From: Hyphomonadaceae bacterium
GTDB taxonomy: Bacteria; Pseudomonadota; Alphaproteobacteria; Caulobacterales; Aquidulcibacteraceae
DNA: 64,000 bases
Direction: 5' to 3'
NCBI GenBank assembly: GCA_023384105.1
Contig: JAHDXR010000003.1
Span: 1-64,000, forward strand
Below, piece after piece: positions 1-9,053 of this stretch; within the stretch, counting starts at the first letter, position 1; each line of letters opens with the position of its first letter. A program made the position numbers and the translations under genes. The notes beneath the pieces were generated by a model. That model worked only from the letters and a program-made list of their open reading frames with translations. It was not told the DNA's origin and did not search any database.

Positions 1-266
1 AATTCGAGTCCCGTGGGAATCCCTCCGATTCAATCAGATCGGATTTTGCTCTAGTCGCCGACGCAGTTTCAGCCGCGGCGCCCGCCAAGTGAGCGCAGAC
101 TTCGCGTTCTGATGCGGCGGGGCGACCGGCTGTGGGTGGACGGTAACCGCATCCACAGTGGCCATTCTGGGGAAAAGGTGGCCCGGGCCTGCGCGCTAGG
201 GAAAGATTTGCAGAACGTACGGCTCCTGCTATCGTACCAAACGATTGGTTGGTTAATGGATGGCGG
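1..266. other. Left-edge noncoding region with promoter
   Basis: I see no convincing gene before the enoyl-CoA hydratase start at 267. A small hairpin (CCGAT/ATCGG around 27-44) followed by TTTT could be a terminator for a gene left of the window. A plausible sigma-70 promoter has a TTGCAG -35 at 208-213 and a TATCGT -10 at 230-235 with 16-bp spacing, and the operator at 236-249 sits directly behind it. The promoter is inferred from consensus only. Confidence 0.45.
236..249. promoter_or_regulatory. TetR-type operator, site 1
   Basis: Palindrome ACCAA-ACGA-TTGGT, perfect in both 5-bp arms. It lies just after the putative -10 box and 17 bp before the hydratase start, a position that suits repression. 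Four similar sites occur upstream of other genes in the first 16.5 kb. The symmetry and recurrence are seen directly; binding by one or both local TetR proteins is inferred. Confidence 0.7.
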
Positions 267-1025
267 ATGCTGCAGATTAACAGGCAGGGCGCGGTCGCGA
301 TCGCGACGCTCAATAACGTACGCGCACACAACACGCTTACACGTGATTTCTGGGGAGCGTTCCGCGAAGCGCTAGCGACGCTCGAGAGCAAGGGCGTGCG
401 CGCGCTCGTGCTCACAGGCGCCGGCCGCAAGGCCTTCTGTGTCGGCGGCGATCTGCACAGCTTCGCCGAACTCAAGAGCGAATCCGATCGCCGCAGCTAT
501 ATGATGGATTGCATCACCACCTTTCAAGCGATGGAGAACTCCGATCTCGTCATTGTCTCGGCCGTCAACGGCCTTGCCCTTGGCGGCGGTTGCGAACTCG
601 CCTTCGCCTCCGACATCGTTGTGGCAAGCGAGACGGCGGAGTTTGGTTTACCGGAGGCGAGATTCGGTCTCATGCCCGGGTATGCGGCCTTCCGTGGGCC
701 TACCATCATCGGGCGGCAATGGACCAAATACCTGATCTGCACCGGCGAACGCATCAGCGCCAAGAAGGCGCAGCGCCTTGGCCTTGTGCTCGAAATCACA
801 GAGCAATCTGCCGCCGCCGAGCGCGCCTGTAAGCTTGCCGAGCAGATCGCCAACGCCGCCCCCCTAGCGGTGCGCGCCTGCAAGCGCATGGCCAATGGGC
901 CGATGGACAACGATACATTCGCCAGCGCGATCGATCTTGTCACGAGTCTGCAAGGCACCGCGGACGTGGCCGAGGGCCTTGCGGCCTTCATCGAGAAGCG
1001 CAAGCCCTCTTTCAAAGGCGCTTAG
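267..1025 (+). CDS. Enoyl-CoA hydratase/isomerase family protein
   Basis: A 252-aa crotonase-fold enzyme, expected to hydrate a trans-2-enoyl-CoA in beta-oxidation. The oxyanion-hole segments (FCVGGDL near residue 57 and GGGCELA near 106) are present. Both catalytic glutamates of classical hydratases are conserved, one in GGGCELA and one in FGLPEA. The ATG at 267 is preferred to an in-frame TTG at 249, which overlaps the operator. It is first gene of a two-gene unit, and the SDR gene follows after one base. It belongs to the palindrome-marked regulon; the substrate is unknown. Confidence 0.88.
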   Translation: MLQINRQGAVAIATLNNVRAHNTLTRDFWGAFREALATLESKGVRALVLTGAGRKAFCVGGDLHSFAELKSESDRRSYMMDCITTFQAMENSDLVIVSAVNGLALGGGCELAFASDIVVASETAEFGLPEARFGLMPGYAAFRGPTIIGRQWTKYLICTGERISAKKAQRLGLVLEITEQSAAAERACKLAEQIANAAPLAVRACKRMANGPMDNDTFASAIDLVTSLQGTADVAEGLAAFIEKRKPSFKGA

Positions 1026-1026
1026 C

Positions 1027-1917
1027 ATGAATTCGGCCATCCGTTTTGACGGCAAAACCGCTTTAATTACAGGCGCTGCGAGCGGTTTGGGCCGGTCACA
1101 CGCCATCGAGTTCGCGCGTCGCAGAGCGCGCGTCATGCTGACGGACATGAACGAGGCCGTGCAAGACGTTGCGGCTGAAATCCAGGCTGAAGGCGGTGAG
1201 TGCGCAGCCGCGATCGGCAGCGTGTCCAACCGCCAGGACTGCGAGCGCGCGGTTCAAGCCGCGATCGAACAATGGGGTCAGCTCGACATCCTCGTAAACA
1301 ATGCGGGCGTTCTGCGGGACCGCACGCTGGAGAAGCAGAGCGACGCCGACTGGGATACCGTGCTCGACGTTCATCTCACGGGTGCACGCAACATGACGCT
1401 GGCTGCGTGGCCCTCAATGTCGGCGCGCAAATACGGCCGCATCATCAACACGACGTCGGCCTCCGGCCTTTACGGCAATTTTGGCCAAACCAACTACGCC
1501 GCGGCGAAGATGGGGCTGGTCGGCTTCACCAAGTCGTGCGCGCTTGAAGGCGTACGGCACGGCGTCAATGCGCACTGCATCGCCCCGATTGCGCACACGG
1601 CGATGACCGACAAATTGTGGGACGATAGTGCAAAAGCCGGCACAGACCCGGCGCTGGTTTCGCCGGTGGTCGCCTATCTCGCCTCTTCCGAGTGCCGCGA
1701 GAACTGCATGATCCTCGCGGCGGGCGGCGGCTATGTCGCGCGCGTGGCGGTGATCGAAGCGCTGGGCGCGCGGGTAGAGCACGGCCAGTCCCTCAACGCC
1801 GAGTGGGTCCGCGAGAACTTTGCCCGCATCTCTGACATGCGAAACGCCGACGCTCCCCCTTCTGTTATCCAGGCTCTTAAAAAGGCGTTTCGGGCTGAAT
1901 CTACGGGCGAAATTTAA
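1027..1917 (+). CDS. SDR-family dehydrogenase, (3R)-hydroxyacyl-CoA dehydrogenase-like
   Basis: A 296-aa short-chain dehydrogenase. It has the cofactor glycine motif TGAASGLG (residues 15-22), NNAG, and a Ser-Tyr-Lys active site with YAAAK. The chain runs about 40 residues past a standard 250-aa SDR, with an AAGGGYVARV segment like the dehydrogenase domain of peroxisomal multifunctional enzyme 2. A role in oxidising the hydroxyacyl-CoA made by the preceding hydratase is therefore likely. The start at 1027 follows the hydratase stop by one base. Exact stereochemistry and substrate are inference. Confidence 0.82.
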   Translation: MNSAIRFDGKTALITGAASGLGRSHAIEFARRRARVMLTDMNEAVQDVAAEIQAEGGECAAAIGSVSNRQDCERAVQAAIEQWGQLDILVNNAGVLRDRTLEKQSDADWDTVLDVHLTGARNMTLAAWPSMSARKYGRIINTTSASGLYGNFGQTNYAAAKMGLVGFTKSCALEGVRHGVNAHCIAPIAHTAMTDKLWDDSAKAGTDPALVSPVVAYLASSECRENCMILAAGGGYVARVAVIEALGARVEHGQSLNAEWVRENFARISDMRNADAPPSVIQALKKAFRAESTGEI

Positions 1918-2022
1918 GAGCGCGTGCCGTTGCCCGTCTTGCTGCGATGCAGCAAACCGGTTGCAAACGTTAGAATTTTTTCGGACCCCCATCGACTTTT
2001 GAAACGGCCCATGCAAAATTCA

Positions 2023-2036
2023 ACCAAACGGTCGGT
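2023..2036. promoter_or_regulatory. TetR-type operator, site 2
   Basis: ACCAA-ACGG-TCGGT, matching site 1 at 12 of 14 positions. It lies 44 bp upstream of the TonB receptor start (2081). This puts uptake under the same inferred regulator as the catabolic genes. Confidence 0.6.
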
Positions 2037-2080
2037 TCGATACTATGACACAAAGACCGGTTAAGCGGGAGGAATACTGG

Positions 2081-4309
2081 ATGCGTCTAAGACCAAGCCG
2101 CGAGTTCGCCGCTCTATTGGCGCTCGCCATTCCAACCTTGCCGGCGGCTGCAGCAGCGCAAGAAACACAGCCGGAAGCGATCGAAGCCGCCGCTCCTGAG
2201 AGCACGTCCGCCTTCCTCGACGACGTTGTCGTGACCGCTCGAAAACGCGCCAACGCCGAAGCCGCGCAAGACACGCCCATCGCCGTGACCGTGTTCAGCG
2301 AGGCGCAATATGAAGCGGTGTTCGCCACCGACCTGATGGATCTCGGCGATCTTTCGCCGAACGTCGAATTCCGGCCGTCCACCATCGTCGGCCTGCAAAA
2401 CTTCACGATCCGCGGCATGGGCATCACGGGTTCGACACCGTCTGACGCACCGGCTGTCGGCATTTTCCAGAACGGCGTATTCTGGGGTTCGAATTACGGC
2501 GCCCTGCTCGACACGTTCGACATCGAGAGCGTTGAAATTCTGCGCGGTCCGCAAGGTACCCTGTTTGGCCGCAACGTGACCGGCGGCGCGGTGCTGGTGC
2601 GCACCAAGCGTCCGGGAGACGAATTCGCGTTTGAAGCGCAGGCTGTCGCCGGCACGCACGGCCGCGCCGATCTCTCAGCCGCCGTGGAAGGCCAGATCCT
2701 GGGCAATGTGCTGTCCGGCCGGCTCACCGGGCTGTATCGTAGCTATGACGGCTACTTTGAGAATACGCTGACGGGCCAGCCCTATGGCGGCTCGGATGTT
2801 ACGGTGCTGCGCGGCACGCTCGTGTTCGAACCGACGCCGAATTTCGACGCGACGCTTGTCGTCGACACGTATCGCGAGGATGGCGACTCGACGCCGGTGG
2901 TCGGCATCGCTATCCCGGGCACGCTTCCCTACACCAACGGCTTTCGTCAGCCGGCCGACTACTGGGATATCGAGATTGATCGCCCGGGCGCCTCGTTAAT
3001 CGAAGTCGACTCTGCCTCTCTCGAAATGAATTGGGACCTCGGTCACGGCATCGTTACGTCTGTGACCGGCTATCGCGACGTATATAATCGCAATAACACC
3101 GATTTCGACGGCACGCCGTTCTCGGGCTTCAATCAAAGCATTCTGTTCAACTCCGAACAGTTGACGCAAGAGCTGCGCTACGCCTCAGATTTCGAGGGAT
3201 GGTTCAACTTCACGGTTGGCGCATACTACTTCGACCTGAAGCATGACTTCCGCGAAGGCCGCAACCTCAACAACAACTCGACGATCTTCGCTTCGGGCAA
3301 CCACCTCGAACAATCGTCATGGGCGGTGTTCGGCGAAGGCGACATAAGCTGGAACGATTTTACGCTGACGCTGGGCGCTCGCTATACTGAAGAAAGCATC
3401 ACGGCGCGGACACGCCCATTCGGCGGCTGCCCGCTGCCGGCGACAACAGATACCAACCGCTACCTCGACCTCACGCTGCCGTGCGATCTCGGCCCGTCAG
3501 ACACAGCGGAATTCAACGATGTTTCGCCCAAGGTCGGTCTGACCTGGGAGCCGACGGACGATCACCTCGTCTACTTCACCGCGACGCGCGGCTTCCGTTC
3601 GGGCGGCTTCAGCCTGCGCGGCTCGGCGCTGACGCCGCCATTCGATGCGGAACAGGTGAACGCTCTGGAGCTGGGCTATAAGGGAGACCTGCTGAACGAC
3701 CGGCTTCGTTTCAACATGGCCTTGTTCCATAACGAGTACGAAGATCTCCAGCGCACGATCGTGTTCGTCAGCCCCACGCTCGGCACCTTCCAGAAGACGG
3801 GCAACGCGGCGGCGGCGACGATCCAGGGCCTCGAAATCGAAGCCACCTGGCAGCCCACAGAAGAACTCACGCTCACGGCCGCCTATGGCTACACGGATGC
3901 ACAGTTCGAAAGCTTCGAAGGCCTCGACGTGACGGGTGACGGCGTGCCGGACCCGAACCTCGCTTCGCAGCTGCACTTCGTGCGCGTGCCGGAAGAGACC
4001 TTCACCGCTTCGATCAACTACCAAATGCCGTTGGAAAGCGGTGCGCTGATGCGCTACCGCCTCTCCGGCAACTACGTTGGCGATCAGTATCTGGACGACC
4101 TCAATCTCCTGCACGAACCGAGCTACACGATCTTCGATGCAAGCATCGCATGGGTGAGCCCGGACCGGAGATGGGAAGTCGCCGGGTTCGTCCAGAACAT
4201 CGGCAACACCGAATATGCGTTCTACAGCGCAAGCCTCGGCGCCCTCGGCCTGATCGAACTCGCCGGTCCGCCACGGACAGCTGGCGTCCGGCTCTCCTAC
4301 GACTACTAA
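2081..4309 (+). CDS. TonB-dependent outer-membrane receptor
   Basis: A 742-aa outer-membrane active transporter. An N-terminal signal peptide ends near AAAAAQ. A TonB-box/plug start follows (DDVVVTARKR), then the plug motif LRGPQGTLFGRNVTGG, then a long beta-barrel ending in an aromatic residue (SYDY). There is no N-terminal signalling domain of the FecA type, so it is a plain transporter. The ATG at 2081 is chosen over 2045 because GGGAGG lies 8 bases before it and the signal peptide begins there. The operator just upstream and the adjacent TetR gene suggest it imports the substrate of the flanking pathway rather than iron, by analogy with other pathway-linked TonB receptors. Confidence 0.9.
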   Translation: MRLRPSREFAALLALAIPTLPAAAAAQETQPEAIEAAAPESTSAFLDDVVVTARKRANAEAAQDTPIAVTVFSEAQYEAVFATDLMDLGDLSPNVEFRPSTIVGLQNFTIRGMGITGSTPSDAPAVGIFQNGVFWGSNYGALLDTFDIESVEILRGPQGTLFGRNVTGGAVLVRTKRPGDEFAFEAQAVAGTHGRADLSAAVEGQILGNVLSGRLTGLYRSYDGYFENTLTGQPYGGSDVTVLRGTLVFEPTPNFDATLVVDTYREDGDSTPVVGIAIPGTLPYTNGFRQPADYWDIEIDRPGASLIEVDSASLEMNWDLGHGIVTSVTGYRDVYNRNNTDFDGTPFSGFNQSILFNSEQLTQELRYASDFEGWFNFTVGAYYFDLKHDFREGRNLNNNSTIFASGNHLEQSSWAVFGEGDISWNDFTLTLGARYTEESITARTRPFGGCPLPATTDTNRYLDLTLPCDLGPSDTAEFNDVSPKVGLTWEPTDDHLVYFTATRGFRSGGFSLRGSALTPPFDAEQVNALELGYKGDLLNDRLRFNMALFHNEYEDLQRTIVFVSPTLGTFQKTGNAAAATIQGLEIEATWQPTEELTLTAAYGYTDAQFESFEGLDVTGDGVPDPNLASQLHFVRVPEETFTASINYQMPLESGALMRYRLSGNYVGDQYLDDLNLLHEPSYTIFDASIAWVSPDRRWEVAGFVQNIGNTEYAFYSASLGALGLIELAGPPRTAGVRLSYDY

Positions 4310-4318
4310 CCTCCCCGG

Positions 4319-4354
4319 AACGGCCTTCGTATCTTTCGAAGGCCGTTTTTCTTT
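4319..4354 (+). terminator. Rho-independent terminator after the TonB receptor gene
   Basis: An 11-bp perfect stem (AACGGCCTTCG / CGAAGGCCGTT) with a 7-base loop, followed by a T-rich tract (TTTTTCTTT counting the stem end), 10 bp after the receptor stop codon. Confidence 0.88.
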
Positions 4355-4470
4355 GCAACGGGGTTGATCTTTGCGACAAACGCGGCACGTCATGATCGAC
4401 GCGCCGGCAAGGGGGACCGCCGCGCGCGGCGTAGGACAAGGTCCCCGCAGCGCCGGACGACATAACGACG

Positions 4471-5106
4471 ATGGCTAAATCCAGTGCCAAATCAGATGGC
4501 GCGCCGCCCAAGAAACATCCCGGCGGCGCTCACTCCAAGCGCTGGGACAAATTGTTGCAGGCCGCCGCCCTCCTCTTCGCTGAAAAAGGCTACGAAGCCA
4601 CGTCGATGCAGGACATCGCCGACAGCGTCGGCGTGTTGAAGGGCAGTCTCTATCACTACGTGGACAGCAAAGAGAAAATCCTTTTCGAGATTATCAATGA
4701 CACCTTCGAGCTGGGCGTTCGGAACGTGGGCGCCATCGAGGCCGGCCTTGAGCCCGAGGAACGCATCCGCGCCCTCGTCGACAAGCACATCGACTTTCTG
4801 CTGAACAACGTCACCACGTCGCGCGTGCTCTTACACGAGTCAGCCGCACTGACCGGCGAATATCGGAAGATCGTCGATGTTCAGAACGCCAGCTATACGA
4901 ACGTTTTCCGGCGCGCCATCGTCGACGGCCAGAATGCCGGCGTGTTCAATCTCGATCTGAACTCCGATTACGCGTGCAACTTCGTGCTTGGCGCCTGCAA
5001 CTGGGTGTATCGCTGGCACGACGACAGCGCCAACGTGAGTCACCGTCAGCTCCGCAAGCAGTTTGCCGACATGGTGGTGGCGGCGCTCAAAGCCCCTCAG
5101 CGCTAG
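4471..5106 (+). CDS. TetR-family transcriptional regulator A
   Basis: A 211-aa one-component repressor. The N-terminal helix-turn-helix spans roughly residues 25-75 (LFAEKGYEATSMQDIA, then VGVLKGSLYHYV as recognition helix). The C-terminal two thirds is the ligand-binding and dimer domain. The recognition helix is almost identical to that of the second TetR gene at 12.7 kb, so the two may share operators. It lies between the TonB receptor gene and an SDR-ligase operon, both with upstream palindromes. The ligand is probably an acyl-CoA intermediate, as for several catabolic TetR proteins; this is inferred. Confidence 0.9.
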   Translation: MAKSSAKSDGAPPKKHPGGAHSKRWDKLLQAAALLFAEKGYEATSMQDIADSVGVLKGSLYHYVDSKEKILFEIINDTFELGVRNVGAIEAGLEPEERIRALVDKHIDFLLNNVTTSRVLLHESAALTGEYRKIVDVQNASYTNVFRRAIVDGQNAGVFNLDLNSDYACNFVLGACNWVYRWHDDSANVSHRQLRKQFADMVVAALKAPQR

Positions 5107-5223
5107 GCGCCCGAGCCCGCCCCCACGCAACGAACGCCGGCGCGTTCGCACGATTTCCATCCTCCTCTCCGCGCCCGGCTGCCGGGCGCTCGGATTTCGC
5201 TGGCTCCAAGGGGCTAGATTTCT

Positions 5224-5237
5224 ACTGGTCGTTTGGT
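5224..5237. promoter_or_regulatory. TetR-type operator, site 3 (one strong half)
   Basis: ACTGG-TCGT-TTGGT. The right half and centre match the consensus exactly and the left half is degenerate. It is 35 bp upstream of the SDR start at 5272, at the head of the four-gene SDR/ligase/flavoenzyme/SDR run. Confidence 0.5.
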
Positions 5238-5271
5238 AGATTGTTGAGGAAGAGAGCACCAAAGAAGCGCG

Positions 5272-6072
5272 ATGTCGAAGCCAGCGGGCAGACTTTCAGG
5301 CCAAGTTGCCGTCGTCACAGGCGCTGCGCGCGGCATCGGTCGAGCCATCGCCCGGCGTCTGGCGCAGGACGGCGCAGCCATTGTGATCTGCGACCTCGAT
5401 CCGGCCGCGGCCGACGAGGCAGGCGCTGCGCTACGCAAGGAAGGCCTGAACGCCAGCGCAACGGCGGCCGACGTCAGCAACGCCGCGGACGTCGATCAGT
5501 TCGCCTCCGAAGTCGCGCACAAACATGGACGGCTCGACATCCTGGTCAACAATGCCGGCCTCGTCCGGGACGGCGCGCTTCATAAGATGAGCGATGAGAA
5601 CTGGATGCTGGTGAACGACGTGGTCGTGCGCGGGGCGTTCAACACCTGCCGCGCCTTCGCGCCTTTGCTACGCGCAAAAAGGGCGGATGGCGCGCACCGC
5701 AAGGTTGTCAACATCGCTTCCGTCAGTGGCATTTACGGGCGTGAACTCTCGGCCAACTATTGCGCGGCGAAGGCAGGCCTCATCGGTCTGACCAAAGCGC
5801 TGGCGCGCGAATGGGCGCCGCTGCAAGTCAACGTCAACGCTATCGCGCCTGGCTTCATCGGCGGCACCACGCTCACCACGCCCACAGACGATGGCCTCAC
5901 AGCCATGAAGCAGGAGTTTTTCGACCGCGTCGTCGCGCACATCCCGATCGGCCGCGGCGGCCGCCCGGAGGATGTGGCGGGGCTCGCAGCTTATCTCGCG
6001 TCCGCGGAGTCCGACTATGTCACCGGCCAGGTGATCGAAATTCACGGCGGCCTCGAGATTCTGAAGGTCTGA
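5272..6072 (+). CDS. SDR-family oxidoreductase
   Basis: A 266-aa classical short-chain dehydrogenase. It has TGAARGIGRA near residue 17, VNNAG near 93, and a Ser/Tyr/Lys active site (SVSGIYG then YCAAK). An acidic residue after beta-2 (CDLDP) favours NAD(H). The C-terminal GGLEI segment is typical of hydroxyacyl-CoA or alcohol dehydrogenases. It is first in an operon with the acyl-CoA ligase, which starts 3 bases after its stop. The substrate is unknown. Confidence 0.85.
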   Translation: MSKPAGRLSGQVAVVTGAARGIGRAIARRLAQDGAAIVICDLDPAAADEAGAALRKEGLNASATAADVSNAADVDQFASEVAHKHGRLDILVNNAGLVRDGALHKMSDENWMLVNDVVVRGAFNTCRAFAPLLRAKRADGAHRKVVNIASVSGIYGRELSANYCAAKAGLIGLTKALAREWAPLQVNVNAIAPGFIGGTTLTTPTDDGLTAMKQEFFDRVVAHIPIGRGGRPEDVAGLAAYLASAESDYVTGQVIEIHGGLEILKV

Positions 6073-6075
6073 GCA

Positions 6076-7647
6076 ATGACGAGCGAGTATCAAGGCGATT
6101 GGGTAATGTCGGCGATCCTGGAGGACCGCGCCGAGCGCTTTGGCGACCGCATCGCCGTGCACACGCCCTCCGGGGGCGTCAGCTATGCGCAATTGCGCGA
6201 CAACGCCCAACGCGTCGCCGCCCAATTGGCCTCCCTTGGCGTTAAACCCGGCGATTGCGTCGCCACCATGTTGAACGCCACGCCGGATTATCTTTCGGCT
6301 TGGCTCGGCTGCGCCTGGTCCGGCGCGATCGAAGTCCCGGTAAACACCGAGTACAAGGGTTTCTTCCTCGAGCATGTTTTACGCGAGTCCGGCGCGGTCG
6401 TTCTGATCGTGCAGGCGGAATACGCCGAACGTCTCTTATCGATCGAAACGCCGGACCTGCGCCACATCATCATTGTCGGTGAAACGGCCATGCCGCTTGC
6501 CGGCGTCGCGCAGCACAATTTCTCGGACTTCGCCGCGTTTGCACCCGCCCCGCGCTCGCCACGCAGCGAGCAGGACATGCTCTACGTGCTCTATACCTCG
6601 GGCACGACCGGACCATCCAAGGGCGTCATCCACTGCAACAGGAGCGCGATGTGGACAGCGCGCGTCTGGAAAGAGCTGGCCCAGCTCGGACCGGACGACG
6701 TCGGCTATTCCTATTTGCCACTCTATCACGTCACCGCGCGCTCGGCGCTGGTGAAGGCCTGTATCCTCGCGGGCGCAGCGAGCGTGGTGCGCGAGCACTT
6801 CTCCGTCAATGAGTTCTGGCCCGACGTACGCCGCTACGGCGCGACCTTCACCATGTATATGGGCGCCGTCATTCTCTTCCTTACGAAGCAGGCCGAAGTC
6901 GCCGGCGAACTCGACAACACGCTGCGCATCGCCGGCGGCGCCGCCTGTCCGCCCGAGGTCGGCAGAGAGTTTGAACGGCGCTTCGGCTGCAAACTGCTTG
7001 AGGTCTACGGCATGACCGAGATCGGCACCGCAAGCGGGCCGCGCGCCGGCGTCGTCGTTCCTGGCACGATGGGCAAGCCGTTTGACCATCTTGAGATACG
7101 AATCCATGACGCTGGCGATAATCCCCTGCCGGCCGGCGAGCTCGGCGAAATCGTGGTGCGCCCCAACGATCCGTACGCCATCATGCAAGGCTATTGGCGC
7201 CAGCCCAAAGCGACGCTCGAGGCTTGGCGCAATCTTTGGTTCCATACCGGCGATCTGGGCAAGATGACGCCCGAGGGCGATCTCATCTTCGTTGACCGTC
7301 TCAAGGACAGCATCCGCCGCCGCGGCGAAAATATCTCCTCATTCGAAGTCGAGCGCGCCGTGCAGTCGCATCCAACGGTGCAGGAGTGTGCGGCCTTCGC
7401 CGTTCCCTCCGAAGCGACCGAAGACGACGTCATGATCGCCGTTGTGGCGCGCCCGGATCGCGCAATCGACGCCGCCGCGCTGTTCGATCATTGCGAGCAG
7501 AACATGCCGCGCTTTGCTGTGCCGCGTTACCTGCGCGTCGTCAGCGCCCTCCCCAAAACGCCTACCGGCCGCGTGCAGAAACACGTGCTGCGCCAGGAGG
7601 GCGTGACGCCCGACACCGCCGAGCGCATGACGCGCCGGCGCCACTGA
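6076..7647 (+). CDS. AMP-dependent acyl-CoA synthetase (CaiC-like)
   Basis: A 523-aa member of the ANL superfamily that would activate a carboxylic acid to its CoA thioester. Motifs in order: YTSGTTGPSKG phosphate-binding loop (near residue 174), YGMTEIG, WFHTGDLG, the hinge/A8 segment RRRGENISSFEVE, and the C-terminal catalytic lysine in PTGRVQK. The overall layout resembles crotonobetaine/carnitine-CoA ligases. The start at 6076 is close-coupled to the upstream SDR; an internal ATG at 6106 is possible. It probably performs CoA activation for the regulon's substrate or an intermediate. Confidence 0.87.
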   Translation: MTSEYQGDWVMSAILEDRAERFGDRIAVHTPSGGVSYAQLRDNAQRVAAQLASLGVKPGDCVATMLNATPDYLSAWLGCAWSGAIEVPVNTEYKGFFLEHVLRESGAVVLIVQAEYAERLLSIETPDLRHIIIVGETAMPLAGVAQHNFSDFAAFAPAPRSPRSEQDMLYVLYTSGTTGPSKGVIHCNRSAMWTARVWKELAQLGPDDVGYSYLPLYHVTARSALVKACILAGAASVVREHFSVNEFWPDVRRYGATFTMYMGAVILFLTKQAEVAGELDNTLRIAGGAACPPEVGREFERRFGCKLLEVYGMTEIGTASGPRAGVVVPGTMGKPFDHLEIRIHDAGDNPLPAGELGEIVVRPNDPYAIMQGYWRQPKATLEAWRNLWFHTGDLGKMTPEGDLIFVDRLKDSIRRRGENISSFEVERAVQSHPTVQECAAFAVPSEATEDDVMIAVVARPDRAIDAAALFDHCEQNMPRFAVPRYLRVVSALPKTPTGRVQKHVLRQEGVTPDTAERMTRRRH

Positions 7648-7664
7648 GTGCTGAAAGGACGAAT

Positions 7665-9053
7665 ATGTCGAGACATGACGTGATCATCATTGGCGGCGGC
7701 GTCACCGGCCTCTCCGCCGGCGCCATCCTCGCCAAGCAGGGCAAGAAGGTGATCGTGCTGGAGCGGCGTCCGGAAGTTGGCGGCCGCATCGCTGAAACGA
7801 CGGTTGACGGCTACACTCTGCAATGGGGCGGCCACATCCTGGAAGATACGGGCTCGGGTCTCGGCCGCATTTTCGAATATGTCGGCCTCGAATTCGAGGA
7901 CACGGGCGTACGCAACGACGCCTGCCCCGTTTTCTATGACGGCGCATGGCACGACATCCGCGATTACTACGCCAATGATCGCGATGAATATAAGCGCATC
8001 GTCGCCGAGATCGTCGCCTCCGACTACGACGAGTTCGAAAAACTCGATGATACGCCGCTGCGCACCTGGCTCGAAGCACGCACGCAAAGCCAAGGCGTGA
8101 TCGATTTCTTCGAGTCGCTCGCGAAGATCGAAAGCATGGGCGGCGAACGCTGGTACGACATCAGCGCCAGCGACTTCCTCTACACACGCAAGCTGCATTA
8201 CGGCGAACGTCGCGTGGCCGGCTACTCGGTCTGGCCTAAGGGCGGCTACGTGAAACTCTGCACAGACCTCGCCGGCACGATCAAAGCCAATGGCGGCTCG
8301 GTCGAAACTGGAGTTAAGGTATCGAGCATCACGGTCGAAAACGGCGCGGTAAAAGGCGTGGTCGTCGGCCGCGGCGAGATACCGATCGGCGACTATGACG
8401 GCGAAACCGCCACGCTGCGCGCCGATCACGTGATCTGCACATTGCCGATCTGGGACGCGCTCACGGTCTTGCCTGAAGAACACATGCCGAAATGGTATGT
8501 CGACCAGATCAAGGAAGCGTCGAAACCCGAGAACCGCACATTCTGGTTTGGCTTCTACGCGGCGCTTAACGAGCCCGTCTACGCGCGCTCGCCGCGTGAG
8601 CTTACCGGCTGGGTGAAAGGCCCCTACACCGGCATGGATGGGTGGTCGTTCCTGCCGTCGGCGCTCGATCCGTCCGTCGCCCCGGAAGGCAAGCATCTGC
8701 TCTGCTGCGGTGTCGTCACCGATCCTTCGCTCTCACAAAACAAGGCCCTGCTGAACCAGAAGTTCGACGAACTCGACCAGGAGATGGATCACTTCTTTCC
8801 GGAGCTGAAGAAGCATGTCATCTGGAAGAAACGTCACAAGGTGCTGACGTACAATGTGTGGCAACGGCCCGGCTTAGTCGGTGTGTACCGCCCCGCCAAC
8901 AAGGTGCCAGCCGTCGATGGGCTCTGGGTCGCGGGCGACACTTATCGCAGCCGCATGATCGGCATCGATCGCGCCGCGCGCTCCGGCATCACCGTCGCCG
9001 AAAGCATTCTTGGCGAACGCATTTCCGCCTTCGAGAACACGTGGCGTTATTGA
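7665..9053 (+). CDS. FAD-dependent oxidoreductase, amine oxidase/phytoene desaturase superfamily
   Basis: A 462-aa flavoprotein. The N-terminal dinucleotide-binding fold reads IIIGGGVTGLSAG (residues 6-18), followed by ERRPEVGGR, the second FAD motif of the amine oxidase/CrtI group. A C-terminal GLWVAGDTYRS segment closes the FAD site. I see no signal peptide or membrane helix. The ATG at 7665 follows a weak GAAAGG site 17 bases after the ligase stop. Such enzymes dehydrogenate C-C or C-N bonds; in this setting a desaturase or isomerase step on a hydrophobic substrate is likelier than amine oxidation, but this is inference. Its stop overlaps the next start. Confidence 0.8.
   Translation: MSRHDVIIIGGGVTGLSAGAILAKQGKKVIVLERRPEVGGRIAETTVDGYTLQWGGHILEDTGSGLGRIFEYVGLEFEDTGVRNDACPVFYDGAWHDIRDYYANDRDEYKRIVAEIVASDYDEFEKLDDTPLRTWLEARTQSQGVIDFFESLAKIESMGGERWYDISASDFLYTRKLHYGERRVAGYSVWPKGGYVKLCTDLAGTIKANGGSVETGVKVSSITVENGAVKGVVVGRGEIPIGDYDGETATLRADHVICTLPIWDALTVLPEEHMPKWYVDQIKEASKPENRTFWFGFYAALNEPVYARSPRELTGWVKGPYTGMDGWSFLPSALDPSVAPEGKHLLCCGVVTDPSLSQNKALLNQKFDELDQEMDHFFPELKKHVIWKKRHKVLTYNVWQRPGLVGVYRPANKVPAVDGLWVAGDTYRSRMIGIDRAARSGITVAESILGERISAFENTWRY

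Noticed and set aside
1-30. Possible 3' end of a tRNA (TTCGAGTCCC near the left edge)
   Set aside because: The base before the T-loop does not pair with the conserved C, and no CCA or acceptor partner can be checked inside the window.
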